A stretch of DNA of 64,000 bases from NCBI GenBank assembly GCA_029204225.1, contig CM055097.1, positions 46,327,858-46,391,857 on the forward strand. The letters are read 5' to 3'. Made by a program: the position numbers and the translations under genes. Below are positions 21,590 to 32,825 of this stretch, one piece after another; within the stretch, counting starts at the first letter, position 1; each line of letters starts with the position of its first letter. This DNA is from Diphasiastrum complanatum. Lineage: Eukaryota; Streptophyta; Lycopodiopsida; Lycopodiales; Lycopodiaceae. The notes beneath the pieces were generated by a model. It worked only from the letters and a program-made list of their open reading frames with translations. It made no database searches and was not told the DNA's origin.

Positions 21590-22122
21590 GGGTGATTGAT
21601 AGCGATGCCACACTAACATATGACTTATCACAAAGAGGTCTTCACAAAGCTTGTGAAAGTGCATGATGGAAGCAAAGTTCAAGGTGTTGATAACACCTCT
21701 TATCCTATCAAAGGTATTGGAGTGATCCCCATTATCTTACCCAATGGTGAGGAGAAGTACATTCGTAATGTACTTTATGTTCCAAAAATAAAAAGAATCT
21801 CATTTCGGTCTCTACAATTATGAACCAAGGATTGGTTGTGGAATTCAAAGAAGACAAATGTCTTATCAAAGACCCAAAGAGATCTCTTATGATCATTGCT
21901 TCAGGAACATTACGTGGTAGATTGTTCCTTATGGATACCTATGAGCGAAGAGCTTCATCATCTTTTTGTCTTGTTGCATCAAGTTCACATTCTTTGGAAT
22001 TGGCTGAATTATGGCATGCTAGGTTTGGACATCTCAACTTTGCTAGCCTGAAGATGTTGAAGAGATTCAATACGGTTGAACATATTCCTAATATTGAGCA
22101 TCCCGAAGCACATGTATGCTAA
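21590..22122 (+). pseudogene. copia protease and pre-integrase region
   Basis: WVIDSDATLT at about 21590 aligns with the copia protease active site D-S-G-A-T. The glycine is replaced by aspartate, which should inactivate it. Downstream are VKVHDGSKVQGVD, LPNGEEKYIRNVLYVPKI and, in another frame, MNQGLVVEFKEDKCLI. LWHARFGHLNFASLKML is the GAG-pre-integrase block. A stop follows HVC at about 22120. Confidence 0.85.
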
Positions 22123-22129
22123 GGATGCA

Positions 22130-22850
22130 TACTTGGAAAATTTCAAAGGCAAGCTTTTCCAATTGATGGAACTATTAGAGTTGATGGCAAATTTGATTTG
22201 GTTCACAGTGATGTATGTGGTCCAATGAGGACTGAATCCATTGGAAGGTGTAAGTCTTTGTTGCTTTTACTGATGACCTTTCAAGATTTACATGAATTTA
22301 TCCTATGAAGGCAAAATCTGACGTTTTTCAACGCTTTAAGGATTTTCTAGCAATGATAGAAAACCAGTTTGGGCACTCTTTGAAGATCTTATGTACCGAC
22401 CGAGGAGGGGAATATATAAAGAATACGTTTGGTACTTATCTTCAAAGCAAACGTATCCATCATCAAATGACAACCCCTTACACACCCCAACAAAATGGTG
22501 TTGCCGAAAGAAAGAATCGGACTATCATGGAGATGGCTCGATGCATGCTCAAAGCAAAGGGCCTACCTCACAAGTTTTGGGCTGAAGCGGTTATAACGGC
22601 AGCTTACATTAGTAATCGGTGTCCTACTAAAGCCTTGAAAGTATTAACACCTTATGAAGTTTGGTATGGTAAGAAGCCTATTGTTTCTCACTTACGCATC
22701 TTTGGTTGCACGGCTTATGCTTTCATTCCCGATAACCTAAGAACCAAGCTTGATGATAAAGAAGCTAATGCATATTTGTTGGCTATAGTAGCGAAAGCAA
22801 GGGCTATAGGTTGTTCAATATGGATACTAATAAAATCATAGTGAGTCGTA
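22130..22850 (+). pseudogene. copia integrase
   Basis: The first catalytic Asp falls in LVHSDVCGPM (about 22200), in a frame distinct from the long one. The 178-residue frame from 22305 has the second Asp in LCTDRGGEY and the Glu in PQQNGVAERKNRTIMEMAR. It continues into KFWAEAVITAAYISNRCPTK and FGCTAYAFIP. A frame break separates the first Asp from the rest. The frame ends at 22841, just before the gypsy insertion region, and RT does not follow in frame. Confidence 0.85.
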
Positions 22851-23096
22851 ATGTTCATTTTGATGAAAAGACCTCCTATGATGTTCCGCCCTCATGTCAT
22901 GAAAGGGGACTTCCCCCATGATACATATCTTGAAATATTTCGAGATTTGATTTTTTCATCTAATCATGAAGATAAGGGACTGCCATCAACTTCTAGTGGA
23001 CAGCCCACTACTTCTTCAATTTTGCAGCCCATAATTCATCAAGAAGAACCTATTTATGGTGAACAGCAGCCTATGAAAAACATTGGACAGCAAGGT
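22851..23096 (+). pseudogene. copia linker between integrase and RT, up to the gypsy insertion
   Basis: Sequence corresponding to the Ser/Thr/Gln-rich linker (TSSGQPTTSS, IGQQG) in several frames. It ends at the target duplication AAGGT (23092-23096) of the gypsy element. Confidence 0.7.
23092..23096. other. target-site duplication of the gypsy element, left copy
   Basis: AAGGT at 23092-23096 is repeated at 29352-29356, immediately outside the two LTRs. Confidence 0.95.
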
Positions 23097-23455
23097 TGTA
23101 ATAGTTCCTAACACCACAGTAGGGCAAACACTAACTGATCCACCCAACCTTGCCTACTCCCTGATATAGAGTAAGCCCCTCCTAGCCCAGTGTGAGGACT
23201 GGTAGCATGCTACTTCCAAGTGTCGGCCACGTGGCACTGACGTGGCCGACTGCACGTCGGGACCCAACTGGGGAGCCCTATCCTGCTGACAGAGTTCCTA
23301 GGCTGTGTTAGGCCCGCCATGGCTATGGACCGTGCTGGGGCACACTACTCACACTGTCTTGCCCTGTTGGTCATGTACGCTGGACACGACCCTGACTGTG
23401 GTATCTGACCTATCTGTGTTCTCTAGGGTTCGGCACTAGATACGAGCTCGTAACA
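23097..23455 (-). repeat. gypsy 3' LTR
   Basis: On the minus strand it runs TGTTACGAGCTCG...GGAACTATTACA. It is preceded on that strand by the polypurine tract AAGGGGGAGGGAG (23456-23468). Confidence 0.95.
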
Positions 23456-23466
23456 CTCCCTCCCCC

Positions 23467-23691
23467 TTAAGAACCGTCTTGGTCCTCTAAGACAAAGTCT
23501 GGAAAAATCTTGCGAAGGACGCTGCCTCTTTCCCAAGTGGCATTCTCAACAGGCTGATCATTCCCCTTAACCAGATATTCTCGGTATAGACTATGACGAG
23601 TCTGCGTCTCTCTACTATCAAGAATCTCCTCTGGTTCATGTGGAGGTTGTTGAGGATCCAATGGGAGAACTAGAACACTGTCCCCTACCAA
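23467..23691 (-). pseudogene. gypsy polyprotein end with chromodomain
   Basis: PEEILDSRETQT, YREYLVKGNDQP and ENATWE follow the E-x-I-L-x-x-R...Y-L-V-K-W...T-W-E pattern of chromodomains at the C-terminus of chromoviral integrases. The domain is thought to direct integration to marked chromatin. The core W of KW is replaced (KGNDQP). The stop lies next to the polypurine tract. A frameshift separates it from the integrase frame at 23727. Confidence 0.85.
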
Positions 23692-23726
23692 ATTGTCTGA
23701 TCTGGTTAAGGCTTTTCGTAACTGAC

Positions 23727-25304
23727 TTACATGAAAGACTGGAAAAACCTTACTGCTGTGTGGAGTTCTAGTTCATAGGTGATCTCGCCTAGTCTCCTAC
23801 TGATGGTAAAGGGACCACAATACCTTGGAGACAACTTAGCACACACTCCTGATTTGAGGGTTTTAGAGTCAATTGGGACTCTCAAGTAGACTTTCTCACC
23901 AGTGGAGAACTGCACATCCCGTCTGTGTGGATCTGCATAATGCCTGGCTCGATCCTGGGATTGTCTAATGCTACGCTTAGCATGTTCTATCATCTGGTTT
24001 AGGTCTTCTAAAAAGTTTCTGGCTGCTTCAACTTTTTCTTGTTTAAACCCTACAGCTGTGAGTGAGCGTGGCTGAAAACCGTACATCAGCATAAATGGGC
24101 TGTATCCCGTAGCTGAATGTTTGGTACTGTTGTAAGCAAACTCTAATATCGAGAGATACTCCTCCCAATTAGTCTGTTTCTTGCTGACGTATGCACGAAG
24201 CATATCCTCCAGCACTTGAATTACCCCTTCTGTTTGACCGTCCGTCTGTGGATGGTCGGTGGTACTCATATTAAGTTTAGTATGGAGATGATGGAATACT
24301 GCCCTCCAAAAATTTCCAGTAAACTTACTGTCCCGGTCGCTGACTATGCCGGAAGGTAGACCGTACAATTTAAATAGCCCGTCTACAAACAACCTTGCTA
24401 ACTCTGGAGCTCTAACGGTTGTTTTGATCGGAATAAAATGAGCCATTTTGGTCAGACGGTCAACTGTGACCCATATAGCGTCATTACCCTTTTGGGTTTT
24501 AGGCAGGCCTGCTATAAAATCCATGGAGATACTCTCCCATTTACCAGCTGGTATTTCTAAGGGATGCAACAACCCTCCTGCCTTTAAACGCTCTGCTTTA
24601 TTTACTTGACATTTCTGGCAACTGGTTACATACTGGTGGACGTCCTTTATCATACTGGGCCAGAAAAATTGCCTACGAAGAAGCTCATAGGTCTTTTGTA
24701 TGCCTGGGTATCCCGCGCTAGGATTGTCATGACATTCATATAGGACCTGCTGCCTATAATCCTCTGAATTGGGGACACATACTCTATCTCTATAGAGCAA
24801 GTACTCATCCTGAATGAAATACTGTTTCCATTTGAATCCTTGAGTCAACTGACCCTCAACCACTGGGGTTTGCTTGGGTAATACAGGCTCAGAATCCTCA
24901 ACGTCATCTGACGACGTATACTGGGACTCATCATCATCCTCAACGGAAGCTGCCGTATTCTTGGATGAACTGGCACCAGCCCTGGGAACTGGTTCTGGAG
25001 TCTGTAACTGTATGTTCTGGACTGAGTTCCAGATAATAGAGAAGAATGCATCATGCTGGCATTTCCCTCTCAAGGACTCGAGTAACTCATTACGAATCTG
25101 AGTAAAACTCAGCTCGTTTATCATAGGCATTCTGCTAAGGGCATCTGCTACTGTATTGAATTTTCCACGCCTATATCTGATAGACATGTCAAACTCTTGC
25201 ATCAACTCTGCCCAACGAGCTTTCCGACCTCTAAGCTCAGGTTGATTGCAAAGGTATCTGAGACTCTCATGGTCTGTCAGGACCTCAAAGTTGGCACCAT
25301 ACAA
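23727..25304 (-). pseudogene. gypsy RNase H end and integrase
   Basis: A 525-codon frame. It opens within RNase H (YGANFEVLTDHESLRYL, then TVADALSR). An acidic Ser-rich insert follows (about residues 105-140). The integrase zinc finger is H...H...CQKC (ECHDNPSAGYPG, YVTSCQKCQ). The catalytic triad is D in SMDFIAGLP, D in VSDRDSKF, and E in DGQTEGVIQVLE. The C-terminal GPF/Y module (VYLRVP, LSPRYCGPFTI) follows. All three catalytic residues are kept, so the integrase is the least damaged part of this element. Confidence 0.93.
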
Positions 25305-26204
25305 ATAATGCCTCCAAGTCTTAACGGCATGGACTATAGAAAAGAGTTCCTTTTCATAGGCACTGTACCTAGTCTGAGCTGGCTCGAGTTTTTTACTCTC
25401 GAACGCAACTGGTCGTCCACCCTTGAGTTAGCACAGCACCTACTGCAAAGTCGCTAGCATCTGTTTCGACCACAAATGGCTGATTGGGGTCGACGACTTT
25501 TAAAACTGGTGCTGTAGCTAAGGCTGTTTTGAGAGCATCAAAGCTCTCCTGTTGTGCGGACTCCCAAATGAACTCCTTTCCCTTCCCCTTAAGGAGATTT
25601 GTCATAGGGACTGCTATCTGAGCATATTCCTTGACAAATCGTCTATAATATCCCGCCAGACCAAGAAAGATTTGAAGTTCCAAAATATTCTGAGGTCTCA
25701 GCCAACTGAGTATGGCTTTAACCTTATTTGGGTCCATCTTAATCCCATCTGAAGAGATAATGTGACCCAAATATGCTACTTCTTCAACAAAGAATTCACA
25801 CTTGGATTGTTTAGCATAAAGCTTATGCTTTCTGAGCGGTCGAAACACCTTTCTGAGGTGTTTTAAATGCTCCTTCCTCGTTTTGCTGTAGACGAGGATG
25901 TCATCTAAAAATACGACTACAAACTTACCCAAGTATAAAGGAGACTGGAGCATTTGTGAGCCCAAATGGCATCACCTTAAACTCATAATGACTGTGAGGA
26001 GTCCTAAAAGCTGTTTTCGAGACATCTTCCGATTTTATACGGACTTGATGACATCCCGATCTGAGGTCTATTTTGCTGAAAAACTTAGCCCCGTCGAGTT
26101 GATCAAACAACTCGTCTGCCCAGCCATAGGGTATTTATTCTTAATTGTGACTTTATTGAGGGCTCCGTAATCTACGCAAAGACGCATAGACCCCTCTTTC
26201 TTTT
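25305..26204 (-). pseudogene. gypsy reverse transcriptase and RNase H start, frameshifted
   Basis: RT blocks appear in successive frames: [20 protein letters not shown], then [16 protein letters not shown] and [10 protein letters not shown], then [14 protein letters not shown] with the catalytic FLDD, and [12 protein letters not shown]. The residues normally between NAPATF and KFVVVF are deleted. RNase H starts at [18 protein letters not shown] and shifts frame near 25430 before continuing to YLYG. At least four lesions make RT inactive. Confidence 0.9.
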
Positions 26205-28223
26205 TCACCAATAGGACTGTGAGGCCCATGGTGAACTACTGGTCTGAATTTGGCCTTTCCCAAGATAGTCTGTTAACTGCCTAGTTATTTCTTCATCCTC
26301 TGTTCGGCTGACCCGATACGGAGGTTTAGAAACAGGTGTTGTACCTGGTACTAGGTTTATTACATGATCTACCTCTCTGCTAGGTGGTAAACCATGTGGT
26401 AAATCTTCAAGGAAAACGTCTTTAAATTTAGACAATAAAGTTTCTAATTTACTGATTTTCTGCTGAATAGAACTGGAAATAGAAACTTCAGGAATAAACT
26501 GAAAGTCACATAAGAATACCTGATGGTCTTCATCTCCGATTAGCTGACAGAGCTCTGAACTGCAGACCATAGGGCTGTTGGGAACATCATGCTCCCCATG
26601 CAACTGAATCTCTCGGCCTTTATGCTGAAAGCTGAGGGTGTTCTCCTGATAGTTTCTGTGGAGGGAAGGTCCTAAACTGTAGAGCCAATCTCTCCTGAGA
26701 ACAATGTCCGTTCGATCCAGGTGCATTATCTGAAAGTTTATTTCATCTTGGTACCCCTGAATACCAAGATTTAACTTACTTACCATAGTTTCCCATATTT
26801 TTTTATCTTCACCCTTAGCTAATGAAACTATGTACCTGTGCTGACTAGGTACTTCTGGTAGTTTAAGCTTTTTAACCAGGGTGTGGTTGATGAAATTATG
26901 GGTTGCCCCATCATCAACCATGACTCTTACTAACTGGTTACCAACTTTCCCATGCATACGTACTAGGTCATGCGGCCCAAAACTGAAGGGTCTCGCTAGC
27001 ATTGCGGAGGTCAGCTGGCAACAGTGTTCATGATCTTCATGATACACTTTGATCTCGGAAGCTGCCGAGTCACTAGGGAAACATACAGTCTGAACAAGAT
27101 GAACTTGTTTTTTATCTTTCTTATCTTTTTTAGTGAAAGGCCCCTTGGGACACTGTCTGACTGTGTGTCCCTTGCCCATACACACAAAGCACAAACGTTC
27201 TTGTTTGGCTTTCTCAAAATCATCTGGTTTTAAGGGTTGTATGAGTGAAGGGCGTTTCTGAGGAGCTTCACTTTTAAATTTGTCTTCTTTCTTTCTTTTT
27301 AAAAATTTCTTTTTAAATTGAAAGTCTTTCTGAGAAGGCTGCTCAAAAAGTGGCTGTTGTCTCGCCTTCTTCCTACCCACTGAATCATCATAGATCTGAG
27401 CATATCTGAGAGCTTGTTCAAGGGTAGTAGGCGAGTTTCTCTTGACCTCTACTTTATATTCATCTTTGAGGCCACGGACAAATCCCCTGATTTTCTGATA
27501 GTCATCCATATTTTTAATCTTTAAAATTGCTTCTCGATACTGCGAGATATATTGGATGAGGGACTTGTCCATTACTGTTCTTTCCCAGGCTTCCCAGGCT
27601 TTATCAAGTTCATTCTCTGGTAGAAATTCTCTTAGAAAAGCTTCTTCAAAAGCTTTCCATGACCGGGGAGTCTGCCCAGTCTCCTGGAGATTTAACCACC
27701 ACTTATAGGCCATAGGCCCTAAGGAAAGACTGGCCTCAATTGCTTGCAAATGGTCAGGGGTCTGTTTAAGAGCATGAATGTTCTTCCATTTGCTGAGGAA
27801 GGTTTGTAGAATATCTGCATTTCTATCCTTCTCTTCCCCATTAAAAGTAGGAGGCTTTAAATCTTTAAAAACACTGGGGTGAGACCGTAAAGTCTCACCC
27901 GAAACTGATGGAAGTGGAGAAGGGGATAACTGAGAAGTGGAGGGAAGGCTTCCTTTCGCGGAACTCAAAATCAAGCTTTTGAGTTCAGCGAACGAGTCGT
28001 CCACACTGGACTTGAAATTGGCTAATGCCAACTTCAGTTCATCCACTTCTGATACCAATTGGAGAAACTGCTCCTTGGTAACCAGTTCGTCGAGTTCTTC
28101 GGCGAACTGTTCCTGTTCTTCCACTTCCATGGGTTCCTTGCCTTTTCTGTAAGCCAAGGCTTCTGTTTCAAGTTCGTCGAAGCCTCTCTCCGGGGGTTGA
28201 TCAGGTCCCTGAGGAGTGGTCAT
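26205..28223 (-). pseudogene. gypsy gag and protease (open, 672 codons), running into RT
   Basis: Starts MTTPQGPDQPPERGFDELE. Gag has a coiled-coil segment (about residues 40-90), a retrotransposon gag domain (about 130-280, with the W-A-F-x-x-F-like KAFEEAFLREF), a basic linker, and one zinc knuckle CFVCMGKGHTVRQC. Protease follows at VRVMVDDGATHNFINHTLV. The usual D-S-G or D-T-G is here D-D-G, an unusual change beside the catalytic Asp. RT begins near PYRVSR and is cut by a stop after WASQSYW. This is the longest open frame in the window, and it is interrupted only in pol. Confidence 0.92.
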
Positions 28224-28979
28224 CTTCGGAACTGAAAGAGAGCTACCTTAACTTCTGAAGGAAAAAAAGTCTAAAAGACTAATTTACAACTGTACAAGGG
28301 AAAGGAAACTTAGCTCTTTCTGAGAACTGTACTTCCACAGAGAGAATACAGAAAAGCCCTTCTCAGCTTCTTTCTCCACTGATTTGAGGTTGGAAAATGT
28401 GCAACAAGATCTGAAACTTTTGCTATCCCCCCTCGCTGGTCTGACAGCATCTCAATTTGTCCACAAAATGGCAAGTCTGAAGTCCAAAAACCCTTCTGAA
28501 TTCTGAAATTTCAGAAGTCTCCTGCTCGCTGATCTGGTAGGAATCCTCTTGCTCCAAATCTCTGACGTTGGGGCCCGAAAACTTGTCCAAAAACCAGATT
28601 TTCAGAAGCACTGGCAGCGCTGGCCCTGCTCCTCTTTTTTGGTTTCAAACTCGCTGAGAACCAGTGAATTCTTCCATGGAAATCAGATGCAGGTCTCTGG
28701 CTATACAGCGATGGAGGTGCTGGCTTCTTCCTTCTCTAATTTCGCTGGGAAAACTATGGAGAATCCTCTGAACTCAGTGAGAAACAGCTGTTTTTCCAGC
28801 GAGTTACCTACAATTGGAATCTGACTCCTTGCTACTGTGATTTCTCAGTGAAAATCAGAAGTTTGAAGGCTGCTCCTACAGCGATCCTCCTCCTCTATTC
28901 CTCTCTGAGAATCTGAGAAACACTTCCTATCTTCTGATAGCTTTCTCTACTGCTGCTCCTAACTCCCTAGGATGGAGAT
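28224..28979 (-). other. gypsy 5' leader, non-coding
   Basis: About 750 bp between the primer site and the gag start. It is rich in CTGAGAA/TTCTCAG words and has no recognisable reading frame. Confidence 0.6.
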
Positions 28980-28992
28980 GGCTCTAATACCA
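28980..28992 (-). other. gypsy primer-binding site
   Basis: On the minus strand TGGTATTAGAGCC starts one base after the 5' LTR, one mismatch from the initiator tRNA-Met complement. Confidence 0.85.
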
Positions 28993-28993
28993 G

Positions 28994-29351
28994 TGTAATA
29001 GTTCCTAACACCACAGTAGGGCAAACACTAACTGATCCACCCAACCTTGCCTACTCCCTGATATAGAGTAAGCCCCTCCTAGCCCAGTGTGGGGACTGGT
29101 AGCATGCTACTGCCAAGTGTCGGCCACGTGGCATTGACGTGGCCGACTGCACGTCGGGACCCAACTGGGGGCCCTATCCTGCTAACAGGGTCCCTAGGCT
29201 GTGTTACGCCCGCCATGGCTATGGACCGTGCTGGGGCACACTACTCACACTGTCTTGCCCTGTTGGTCATGTACGCTGGACACGACCCTGACTGTGGTAT
29301 CTGACCTTTCTGTGTTCTCTAGGGTTCGGCACTGGTTACGAGCTCGTAACA
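28994..29351 (-). repeat. gypsy 5' LTR
   Basis: 358 bp, about 97% identical by eye to 23097-23455, with the same terminal TGTTACG and ATTACA. The target duplication AAGGT is at 29352-29356. Confidence 0.95.
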
Positions 29352-30031
29352 AAGGTCCAAGTTCGGAACACTTTGGACAGCAAAGTGTTGACAAATGTAA
29401 GGCTGTTGGACAGCCCAAACCAGTCCCTAAATGGTTGTTGCAGACTTTGCAGGACAACAAAGTGGATCATTTCTATGAAGGGAAGACTCGTGCCTTTACT
29501 AAATCGATAGAATTTGCTGATTTTTTTTATTTTGCTCTAACTTCTATTGAGGATGGTGCAGTAGAACCTGTTTTTTATGAGCAGGCCAGCGGAGTAAAAT
29601 GTTGGGAGGATTCGATGCAAGAGGAGTACAACTCACTCATGAAAAACCACACTTGGGTTCTTGTTGATCTTCCACATGGGGCTGGAATCTGCATCTCTCA
29701 ACAACGATACATTGAGCAGATGTTGAAGCAATCTTCTTTTTTTAAGTCACCGCAAGTTGATGCATGCGATGGATGCATTAGTAAAAAGTTTCATGCGAAA
29801 CCTTTTCAATTTGATGTTTTAGCAAAGGCCGAAAAATTCAAGCACTCTTTGGAACCTTTTTGTACTAATCGAGGAGGGAGTCAACATGAGTCAATTAGTA
29901 CTTTTGTTCAAAATGTTAAGAGTGAGCATTTGATTGGAGAGAATTTTTCATTACTTGAAGAATCTTCTATGTCATCCCATACCTCTTCGAGGGACAGCTT
30001 TGATGACACCATCGTTGATGCGTCTCTTTGA
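29352..30031 (+). pseudogene. copia RT remnant with the catalytic core deleted
   Basis: The frame carries a Q-rich linker (HFGQQSVDKCKAV), then EPVFYEQASG and CWEDSMQEEYNSLMKNHTW, which is the start of copia RT (the Y-x-E-A block through W-x-L-V). From there it jumps straight to GICISQQRYIEQMLKQ, which normally lies about 200 residues later, so the fingers, palm and YVDD are gone. The following Ser-rich stretch ends at a stop near 30029. Confidence 0.8.
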
Positions 30032-30154
30032 TAGTTTGCCATTTTTTTATGATGAAGACATTGGACAGCAGGCTCAGTCATCTTCTTTTGGTCATTTACA
30101 GCCCATTTTACATCATGAGCAGTCAATCCATTATGCTTCAGGAACAGCCTACGG

Positions 30155-30749
30155 AAGATTATGGACAACATGGTCGGGGAACACTTCGGGCAGCAAAGTG
30201 TTGAACAGCCCATAACAGTTCCTTGTCGGCTATTGGACACTTTGCAGGACAGCAAAGAAATATCTTACTACGGAAGGAATGCACATGCCTCTTTAAAATC
30301 AATACCTCTTGCTGATTCTTTTGGTTCTACACTTACTCTTCATCAAGATGTTGGTACATCGCCTATTCTATGTGAGCAAGTCATTGATGGTAAGGTTCAG
30401 GAGGATGTGATGCCAAAAGAGTTTGATACTCTTTTTTATTGTCCTTATGGTAAGAAGTATTTTCGAATAATGTGGGAGCCTATGATGGATTACAGGTCCA
30501 TGTTTCGACTTATTGCCGAGTTTATGTTGGTTCCCTACTTCGGATGGAGCATGCAAATCCTCACCCTTTGACTTGATGCTTCATTATTACGCATTCTTTT
30601 CCTTTTATATGTTGGACATGATTGGGGATGAGATTTCGACTACTTCTGTGCGAAGTTTATTTGGCGACATGAAGTTCGGACAACAAGTTACATTTTTCTC
30701 TTTCGAGAAGTTACTTCATGTTATGTTATGCATTTCCATTTAAGGAGGG
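30155..30749 (+). pseudogene. second copy of the copia linker module and 3' non-coding region
   Basis: EHFGQQSVEQPITVPCRLL and the following DTLQDSKEISYYG repeat, with divergence, the module at 29365-29650 (EHFGQQSVD, LLQTLQDNKVDHFYEG). Tandem duplication inside the element therefore occurred after or during loss of RT. It runs to the polypurine tract AAGGAGGG (30742-30749). Confidence 0.65.
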
Positions 30750-31228
30750 TGTTGGAATGTAAATGGAATTGCTTACATTACCATAGGTTACTTTGACCCA
30801 AAAGGTCGAGAGTTGTGTAACCATGGTCATTTATTATACGAGGCCTACTAAACTTAGAGTTAGCTAAGTTAGTATGAAATTAACTTGGTAGGGACTCATG
30901 GGTCCACTAGGCCTAATTGTGACATTGAGTACCCCAACTTGACATATTGGAGGTACCTTATTCTTTCTATGTAACTTATAGAAAGTTGGATAGTCAGTAG
31001 TCAAGTAGTTGGATAGCCAATAGTCATGAAGTTAGATAGTCATCTTAGACTATATATATGTGTGCATCCCATTTGTATGAGATACTTTTGTAAGCAATAC
31101 TGACTATTCTCCTTGGCCGTCCACGAGTTTCTACAAGAGGGTTTCTAGCCATCTCTCTCTTTCTTTTGAGAATGCTTTGTGTGATTGAATAGTTAAGATT
31201 CTGGATCCTTAGGCTTCTATTTCCTACA
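30750..31228 (+). repeat. copia 3' LTR, 479 bp
   Basis: Starts TGTTGGAATG after a polypurine tract and ends CCTACA. A 6 bp CT-rich insertion and about 16 substitutions distinguish it from the 5' LTR. Confidence 0.93.
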
Positions 31229-31525
31229 GCCCTATCATTTTAAAAAATGAAAACATGAATGAACTTAATATGAAAAGAGAGACATGAACACGAGAAGAAG
31301 ACATCCAGACAACAAAAGGAAGCTTTAGAATTTAAAAATAAAGTAGCAAGAAGAAATCATGCAAGAGAACTCCAAAGGTCACCTTACATCAAAACCAAAA
31401 TAAATATTGGCGTGTAGTGATTTTAGAGATGGGTGTGAGAAAAGTTAAGACAAAGGTCAAATCAGCATAGACAAGCTTCATCAGAATTTTCGTACTGATC
31501 TATATTATCTACATATAGGAAATAC

Positions 31526-31647
31526 CTCAGCGTCCAGACCCAAAGAGTTCCTTGCAACAACATTTTTGAGATGTGCCCTTTCTAAGGCCTCCCAAAGATC
31601 AGCATCATTATGCTCATTAAATGGATCAAGATTGAAGCGTACCGTTC
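31526..31647 (-). CDS. ABCC: ABCC exon: NBD2 Q-loop distal segment
   Basis: 122 bp, entered in phase 1 and left in phase 0. It encodes [20 protein letters not shown] and [20 protein letters not shown], the helical segment between the Q-loop and the signature motif of NBD2. The acceptor follows ATAACAG and the donor is GAG|GTATTT. The next expected exon (the C-loop, Walker B and H-loop) is not in the 31.5 kb to the left. Confidence 0.93.
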
Positions 31648-31765
31648 CTGTTATGGACATTTTGTTTAGTTGTGGTGAGATATTATCCATGCAAGAAGAT
31701 GCAATGTGCAATAAGCAACAATTAAATGTTCATGACACAGTAGGAGGTTATGGTTTTATTCACAC

Positions 31766-32522
31766 CTGAGAAAACTACAGGAACTTGGGGTATGATTCCA
31801 AGATTTCTTCGTAAGTCATTAAGCCCAAATTTTGATACATCGAAACCATCAATGAGGATCTGACCACTCTCTAGCTCCACTATCCGGAAAAGAGCATTGA
31901 ACATACTAGATTTACCTGCACCAGTGCGCCCAACAACACCAACTTTCTCACTTGAGTGGATACTCACAGAAAGTCCAAATAAAACAGGTGGAAGGTCCTG
32001 GCGATAGCGCATGACCACGTTTTTGTATTCAATCAATCCAGCAGAGGGCCATCCAGGTGGAGGACGGTGATCATCAACAACAAGAGGAGCTTCAGGTACT
32101 AAATCAATGTAATTTCCAACTCGTTCAACAGCATTAAAACTATTCTCGGCCAGACTTGCAAGCCGCAAAAAAGTAGTCATTATTGATGTAATATTGAGTG
32201 CATAACTTAGTAGAAGCCCCATCTGTGGAGCAAAAGATGCTTGATCCGCAGAACGTGCATTAGCCAAAACAGCAAATGTTGCTGTCAGCCAAATCATCAC
32301 TCCTCCGAAAAACTCAAGCCTTATTCCCAGCCATCTATTTGCACTCATACTAACAAGAGTGAACCTGACATTATGATCCATAGATTTTCCATTGAACTCG
32401 GCAAGTCGATCATGAGCTTTGTAAGCCCGGATGGTAGCCAGCCCATTCAATGCCTCTCCAAACTGTGCATACACTGGTGATCTGGTTATTGAGTCAAGAC
32501 GCTTTACTTCACGAGCGGTGCT
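31766..32522 (-). CDS. ABCC: ABCC exon: TMD2 second half and NBD2 Walker A
   Basis: 757 bp. It begins [20 protein letters not shown], the intracellular coupling loop of TMD2. It runs through [16 protein letters not shown] and two membrane spans ([14 protein letters not shown] and [18 protein letters not shown]). It then enters NBD2 with [23 protein letters not shown], the Walker [10 protein letters not shown], and the Q-loop [11 protein letters not shown]. The last codon (Gly) is split with the next exon. Wording is nearly that of plant ABCC1/2-type proteins. Confidence 0.96.
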
Positions 32523-32825
32523 CTGCAAGACAATATGAGGCACCTCTTCAGTAAGAACATTGTGGCTATATAAGCTGACACAAAAAGCTTGCATCTAATG
32601 ACTCCCTTCACCTTTTTAAACGTATGGCAAGTCTATTTCACGGTATTGCACTTTCTCCAATTTCAAAATCTTTTCAAATTATCCTTCAAGCTAGAAGGAG
32701 TCAATAGAAAACAGATTAGAACTTTGCCAAAAGAATATATCAACCATTCAAATTCTTCTCCTTTCGTTTGTGTGCACTGTGTAAGCTTAGAAAAAAGAAT
32801 ACAACAAAGTGTTTTAGGAGAATAC

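Larger units (their letters stand above)
23097..29351 (-). mobile_element. complete Ty3/gypsy chromovirus-type element nested in copia
   Basis: The element is 6255 bp with LTRs of 359 and 358 bp, a 5 bp target duplication, a tRNA-Met primer site, a strong polypurine tract, and gag, protease, RT, RNase H, integrase and chromodomain in chromovirus order on the minus strand. Pol has several frameshifts and a small RT deletion, so it cannot be autonomous. About 11 differences between its LTRs (about 3%) indicate a fairly recent insertion, similar to or slightly later than its copia host. Confidence 0.95.
19450..31228 (+). mobile_element. Ty1/copia element with a nested gypsy element
   Basis: LTRs at 19450-19922 and 30750-31228, a tRNA-Met primer site, gag, nucleocapsid, protease and integrase remains, and a polypurine tract make a plus-strand copia element. 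Flanking bases GCCCT occur on both sides, with one extra T at the left. Removing the gypsy insertion (23097-29351 plus one target copy) leaves about 5.5 kb. The reverse transcriptase core is missing, and protease and other frames are interrupted, so it is non-functional. By eye the LTRs differ at roughly 3-4% of positions. Confidence 0.9.
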
